This document shows positions 61,008-64,000 of a DNA stretch of 64,000 bases, piece after piece. Origin of the DNA: Gemmatimonadaceae bacterium (GTDB lineage Bacteria > Gemmatimonadota > Gemmatimonadetes > Gemmatimonadales > Gemmatimonadaceae); assembly GCA_035533755.1 (NCBI GenBank), contig DATLTC010000067.1, positions 82,321 to 146,320 of the forward strand, written 5' to 3'. The translations under genes were made by a program, and so were the position numbers. Position 1 is the stretch's first letter, and each line of letters starts with the position of its first letter. The notes beneath the pieces are model-generated. The model had not been told where the DNA came from, searched no databases, and was given only the letters and a program-made list of their open reading frames with translations.

Positions 61008-63608
61008 CTAGATCCAGCCTCTGCGCGCCAGCAGGGTCTTGGCGCCCTGCGTCACGCCGAGGTAGCACACCAGCGTCACCGCCAGATAGCCCCAGTACGC
61101 CGACGGCAGCCGGGTCAGGCCCAGCGAGGCCGCGAACGGCGACACCGGCAGCCACGCCCCGATCGCCATCACCAGCAGCGTCGTGGCCATCAACTGCCAG
61201 CTCGCGCGGCTCTGCAGGAACGGGATCTTGCGCGTGCGAATCACGTGGATGATCAGGGTCTGCGTCATCAGCGACTCCACGAACCAGCCCGTCTGGAACA
61301 GGGCCGCGTGCGCCCCGTCCCGCGCCCCGAACACGAACCACATCACGGCGAACGTCGTGTAGTCGAACACCGAGCTGATGGGCCCGACCACCAGGATGAA
61401 CCGCCGGATCCGGTCCACCGACCACGGATGCGGCGCCACCACCTGCTCCGGGTCCACGTGGTCCCCCGGAATCGGCACCTGCGAGACGTCGTAGAGCAGG
61501 TTGTTGGTCAGCACCTGGATGGGCGCCATCGGCAGGAACGGCAGCACAGCGCTCGCCCCGATGACGCTGAACATGTTGCCGAAGTTCGAGCTCGCCCCCA
61601 TGCGCACGTACTTGAGGATGTTGGCGAATACCTTGCGCCCCTCCTGCACGCCGTCGTCGAGCACGAGCAGGCTCTTCTCCATGAGGATGATGTCCGCCGA
61701 TTCCTTGGCCACGTCCACGGCCGAATCCACCGACAGGCCCACGTCCGCGGCGCGCAGCGCCGGCGCATCGTTGATGCCGTCGCCGAGGTATCCCACCACG
61801 TGCCCGCGCGCGCGCAGTACCTGGATGATCCGCTGCTTGTGCGCCGGCGACAGATGCGCGCAGACGCTGGTCCGCTCCACGGCCGCGCCGAGGGCGTCGT
61901 CGCTCATCGCATCGATGGCGGGCCCGAGCAGCGGAGCCTCGGCGGGCAGCCCCACCTGGCGGCACACGCACGCCGTGACGACTTCATTGTCGCCCGTGAG
62001 CACCTTGACGGTCACGCCGTGCTGGCGGAGGGCGGCAATCGCGGGGCCGGCGCTCTCCTTGGGCGGATCGAGAAACGCCACGTACCCCACGAGCACCAGG
62101 TCGCACTCGTCCGCCGTGGTGTAGTGCTCGCGCGCCGGCACGTCGCGCGTCGCCACCGCGAGCACGCGGAATCCGTCGGCGCTCAGCCGTTCGTACGCGC
62201 CGCGCACCTGGGTGAGTACCGTCTGGTCGATGGGCGTCACCGCGCCCGCCGCCTCGAACGCCGTGCAGCGCCCCAGCACATCGTCGGGGGCGCCCTTCAC
62301 GAGCAGCCGGCGCGTGCCCTCGGGCGTGGCCACGAGCACCGACATCATCTTGCGCACGAAATCGAACGGCAACTCGTCCAGCAACGCGTAGCCGGCGGGG
62401 ATCTTCGTGCCGTGCTCGTCGGCGAATCGCACCACCGCCCGGTCGAGCAGGTTGCGCAGCCCGGTCTGGAAGTGGCTCACCAGCAGGGCATCGAGCAGCA
62501 CCCGCTCGCTCTCCTGGCCGGCCACGTCGCAATGGTGCTGCAGGGTCACAAGGTCCATGGTGAGCGTGCCGGTCTTGTCGGTGCACAGCACGTCCATGGC
62601 CCCGAAGTTCTGGATGGCGGCCAGCCGTTTGACGATCACCTGCTTGCGCGACATCGCCACCGCCCCACGCGACAGGCACACCGACACGATCATCGGCAGC
62701 ATCTCGGGCGTGAGCCCCACCGCCACGGCGAGCGCGAACACGAAGGCCTCGCGCCACCCATGCCCGGTCACGCCGTTGATCAGGAACACCAGCGGCACCA
62801 TCACGGCCATGAAGCGGATCATGAGCCAGGTAAAGCCGCTCACGCCGCGCTCGAAGCTCGTCTCCTCCTCGGGATCGGCCAGCGCGCCGGCCAGGCTCCC
62901 GAAGTACGTGCGGGGGCCGGTGGCCGCCACGACGCCGGTGGCGGCGCCGCTGGCCACGCTCGTGCCCAGAAAGCAGAGATCGGGCCAGTCCACCGCCGAA
63001 GCGGACGCGGTCCCGGCCACCACGGGGGCCGGGAACTTCTCCACGGGCAGCGACTCGCCGGTGAGGCTGGCCTGGTTCACGAACAGATCGCGGGCCGTGA
63101 GCACGCGGAGGTCGGCCGGGATCATGTCGCCGGCCGCGAGCTGCACCACGTCGCCACGCACGATCTCGCGCAACGGGATCTCACGCGCCTCGCCATCGCG
63201 GACAGCCGTGGCCGTCACGTGGATCATCGCCTTGAGCGCGTCGGCCGCGCGATCGGCCCGCGCCTCCTGCACGAATCGCAGCGAGACGCCGATCACGATC
63301 ATCACTCCGATGATCGACGCCGCTCGCGGATCGCCCGTGGCCACGGACACCGACGCGAGCACGGCGAGCAGGATGACGAGCGGATTGCGCAGCGCGCGCA
63401 GCACCCGCTGCCACCAGGTGACGTGCTCGGACTCGGCAATCTGATTGGGCCCCTCGGCCACGAGGCGAGCCGCCGCCTCCGCTTCGCTCAGTCCCTGCGA
63501 ATCGCTCCCGAGGCGAGCCAGGGCCCCGGGAGCATCCAGCACCGCTACCTCGGCGAGGAGCGGCGCGATGTGAATGGCGGGCGGTGCGTGCTTACTCTGG
63601 GGGCTCAC
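61008..63608 (-). CDS. magnesium-translocating P-type ATPase (MgtA/MgtB type)
   Basis: An 866-aa P3B-ATPase. Landmarks are the actuator TGES (ASLTGESLPVEKF), the membrane helix LTPEMLPMIVSV typical of MgtA, the phosphorylation site CTDKTGTLT, nucleotide binding LLVKGAPDDV, hinge GDGINDAP and the C-terminal helices including ILVVGPISSVFDYTTF. It imports Mg2+ into the cytosol. The start is GTG at 63608. MgtC-type proteins, often regulatory partners of MgtA/B, are encoded elsewhere in the window, not beside it. Confidence 0.93.
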   Translation of the reverse strand: MSPQSKHAPPAIHIAPLLAEVAVLDAPGALARLGSDSQGLSEAEAAARLVAEGPNQIAESEHVTWWQRVLRALRNPLVILLAVLASVSVATGDPRAASIIGVMIVIGVSLRFVQEARADRAADALKAMIHVTATAVRDGEAREIPLREIVRGDVVQLAAGDMIPADLRVLTARDLFVNQASLTGESLPVEKFPAPVVAGTASASAVDWPDLCFLGTSVASGAATGVVAATGPRTYFGSLAGALADPEEETSFERGVSGFTWLMIRFMAVMVPLVFLINGVTGHGWREAFVFALAVAVGLTPEMLPMIVSVCLSRGAVAMSRKQVIVKRLAAIQNFGAMDVLCTDKTGTLTMDLVTLQHHCDVAGQESERVLLDALLVSHFQTGLRNLLDRAVVRFADEHGTKIPAGYALLDELPFDFVRKMMSVLVATPEGTRRLLVKGAPDDVLGRCTAFEAAGAVTPIDQTVLTQVRGAYERLSADGFRVLAVATRDVPAREHYTTADECDLVLVGYVAFLDPPKESAGPAIAALRQHGVTVKVLTGDNEVVTACVCRQVGLPAEAPLLGPAIDAMSDDALGAAVERTSVCAHLSPAHKQRIIQVLRARGHVVGYLGDGINDAPALRAADVGLSVDSAVDVAKESADIILMEKSLLVLDDGVQEGRKVFANILKYVRMGASSNFGNMFSVIGASAVLPFLPMAPIQVLTNNLLYDVSQVPIPGDHVDPEQVVAPHPWSVDRIRRFILVVGPISSVFDYTTFAVMWFVFGARDGAHAALFQTGWFVESLMTQTLIIHVIRTRKIPFLQSRASWQLMATTLLVMAIGAWLPVSPFAASLGLTRLPSAYWGYLAVTLVCYLGVTQGAKTLLARRGWI

Positions 63609-63654
63609 CCTGGAGGCGTCCTACCATACCGAGCGGAGTGCGCGCGTGGCATGG

Positions 63655-63683
63655 ATAGTAGCATGAACCCCGGGGGCCGTCAC
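63655..63683 (-). promoter_or_regulatory. candidate promoter of the Mg2+ ATPase gene
   Basis: On the minus strand GTGACG (63683-63678), 17-nt spacer, TACTAT (63660-63655); four of six matches in each box. It would start near 63648 and give a leader of about 40 nt, too short for an Mg2+ riboswitch. Confidence 0.35.
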
Positions 63684-63696
63684 GCGCCCGGCGGGA

Positions 63697-64000
63697 CTAT
63701 GGGGTGCCCAGGAGCAAGATCCGCCACCCGATCGTCGCCGAGACCTTGGGCGCCGATTCGGTCAGCCCGAAGTTGACGCCCGCCGTGAGCGACTGTGCCG
63801 TCGAATGACGATACCCCAGGCTCACGCCGGCGGACACCGGCGGATCCACGTTCCTGATCACCTGGCTCGAGCCCGACGCCGAGGCGAGCACCGACCACCG
63901 GCCCTCGCCCAACGACGGGCCCAGCCCCCGACCGTAGGTCACATGGTCCATCAACTCGAGTGCGGGCATGTCGCCCAGCACCCAGTACGAGGCATCGGCG
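63697..64000 (-). CDS. C-terminal part of a probable outer-membrane beta-barrel protein (truncated by window edge)
   Basis: The frame is open to the right edge of the window, so only the last 100 residues are seen. They show amphipathic alternating strands (WSVLASASGSSQVI, PPVSAGVSLGYRH, SLTAGVNFGLTE, PKVSATIGWRILLLG), the pattern of a beta-barrel such as the transporter/MetA-pathway phenol-degradation family. The start is outside the window. Confidence 0.6.
   Translation of the reverse strand, partial: ADASYWVLGDMPALELMDHVTYGRGLGPSLGEGRWSVLASASGSSQVIRNVDPPVSAGVSLGYRHSTAQSLTAGVNFGLTESAPKVSATIGWRILLLGTP

Noticed and set aside
60120..63776. A very long open frame (over 1,200 codons) on the plus strand opposite the Mg2+ ATPase and other genes
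   Set aside because: His/Arg/Gln/Gly-rich composition and no domain; it mirrors the codon bias of the minus-strand genes, a typical GC-rich antisense frame.

Overview
The window is strongly GC-rich, gene-dense DNA from one bacterial chromosome. Several things point to a diderm environmental bacterium, most likely Gemmatimonadota, with Acidobacteriota as the alternative. These are an ADOP-type stand-alone ABC permease, many secreted lipoproteins and peptidases (S9, S15, gluzincin), a two-subunit molybdenum hydroxylase with a Tat-type leader, a FecR/W-rich secreted protein, coproheme decarboxylase (HemQ), and an apparent C-terminal outer-membrane beta-barrel at the right edge. The phylum is inferred from gene content; no rRNA gene is present. 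Most real genes use ATG or GTG starts and neighbouring genes often overlap by 4 bp (ATGA/GTGA).

Left part (1-25.5 kb). A UbiB-like kinase gene is followed on the minus strand by two CYTH-related genes and an MgtC/DUF4010 membrane protein. Next on the minus strand come a MacAB-like ABC exporter (adaptor, ATPase, permease) and a histidine kinase/sigma54-dependent response regulator pair. A near-perfect sigma54 promoter (TGGCACG-N4-TTGCT) with an upstream palindrome sits in front of the exporter, which ties the exporter to its regulator. On the plus strand follow an isoquinoline-oxidoreductase-like molybdoenzyme and a DUF969-DUF979-DUF2891 cluster. An Ig-domain metallopeptidase, a secreted esterase-like protein, an S15/CocE hydrolase and a membrane-anchored MutS-family ATPase complete this part.

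Centre (25.5-36.2 kb). This is the most remarkable region. A sigma70 promoter drives two consecutive regulators that fuse an excisionase-type HTH to a PTS EIIA domain. Seven genes for a complex I/hydrogenase-4-like membrane complex follow: two HyfB-like, HyfC-, HyfE-, HyfF- and HyfG-like subunits, and a HyfH-HyfI fusion. The large subunit has lost both NiFe-binding cysteine pairs. The fused ferredoxin domain has lost seven of its eight cluster cysteines. Only the four cysteines of the proximal N2-type cluster remain, while the proton-channel lysines and glutamates of the antiporter-like subunits are kept. This looks like an Ehr-type (energy-converting hydrogenase-related) pump with a stripped-down redox arm and an unusual PTS-linked regulatory head.

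Right part (36-64 kb). A tightly overlapping minus-strand operon encodes a PimA-like glycosyltransferase, two LPLAT-type acyltransferases, a metallophosphoesterase and a DedA protein, and suggests glycolipid synthesis. It is followed by an ADOP permease, an acid-phosphatase/phospholipase C-like lipoprotein, a FecR protein, a TMTC-like GT-C/TPR protein and a second MgtC/DUF4010 paralogue. A small islet (about 49.1-52.1 kb) lies between a tRNA-Pro remnant and an intact tRNA-Pro(GGG). It holds a secreted protein and an S9 peptidase whose start codon and N-terminus come from an IS3-type transposase fragment. Beyond it lie a GNAT enzyme, two cupredoxin lipoproteins, a ClC transporter with CBS domains, an amidohydrolase-aminotransferase-HemQ operon, an FkbM methyltransferase, an MgtA-type Mg2+ P-type ATPase and the end of a probable beta-barrel protein.
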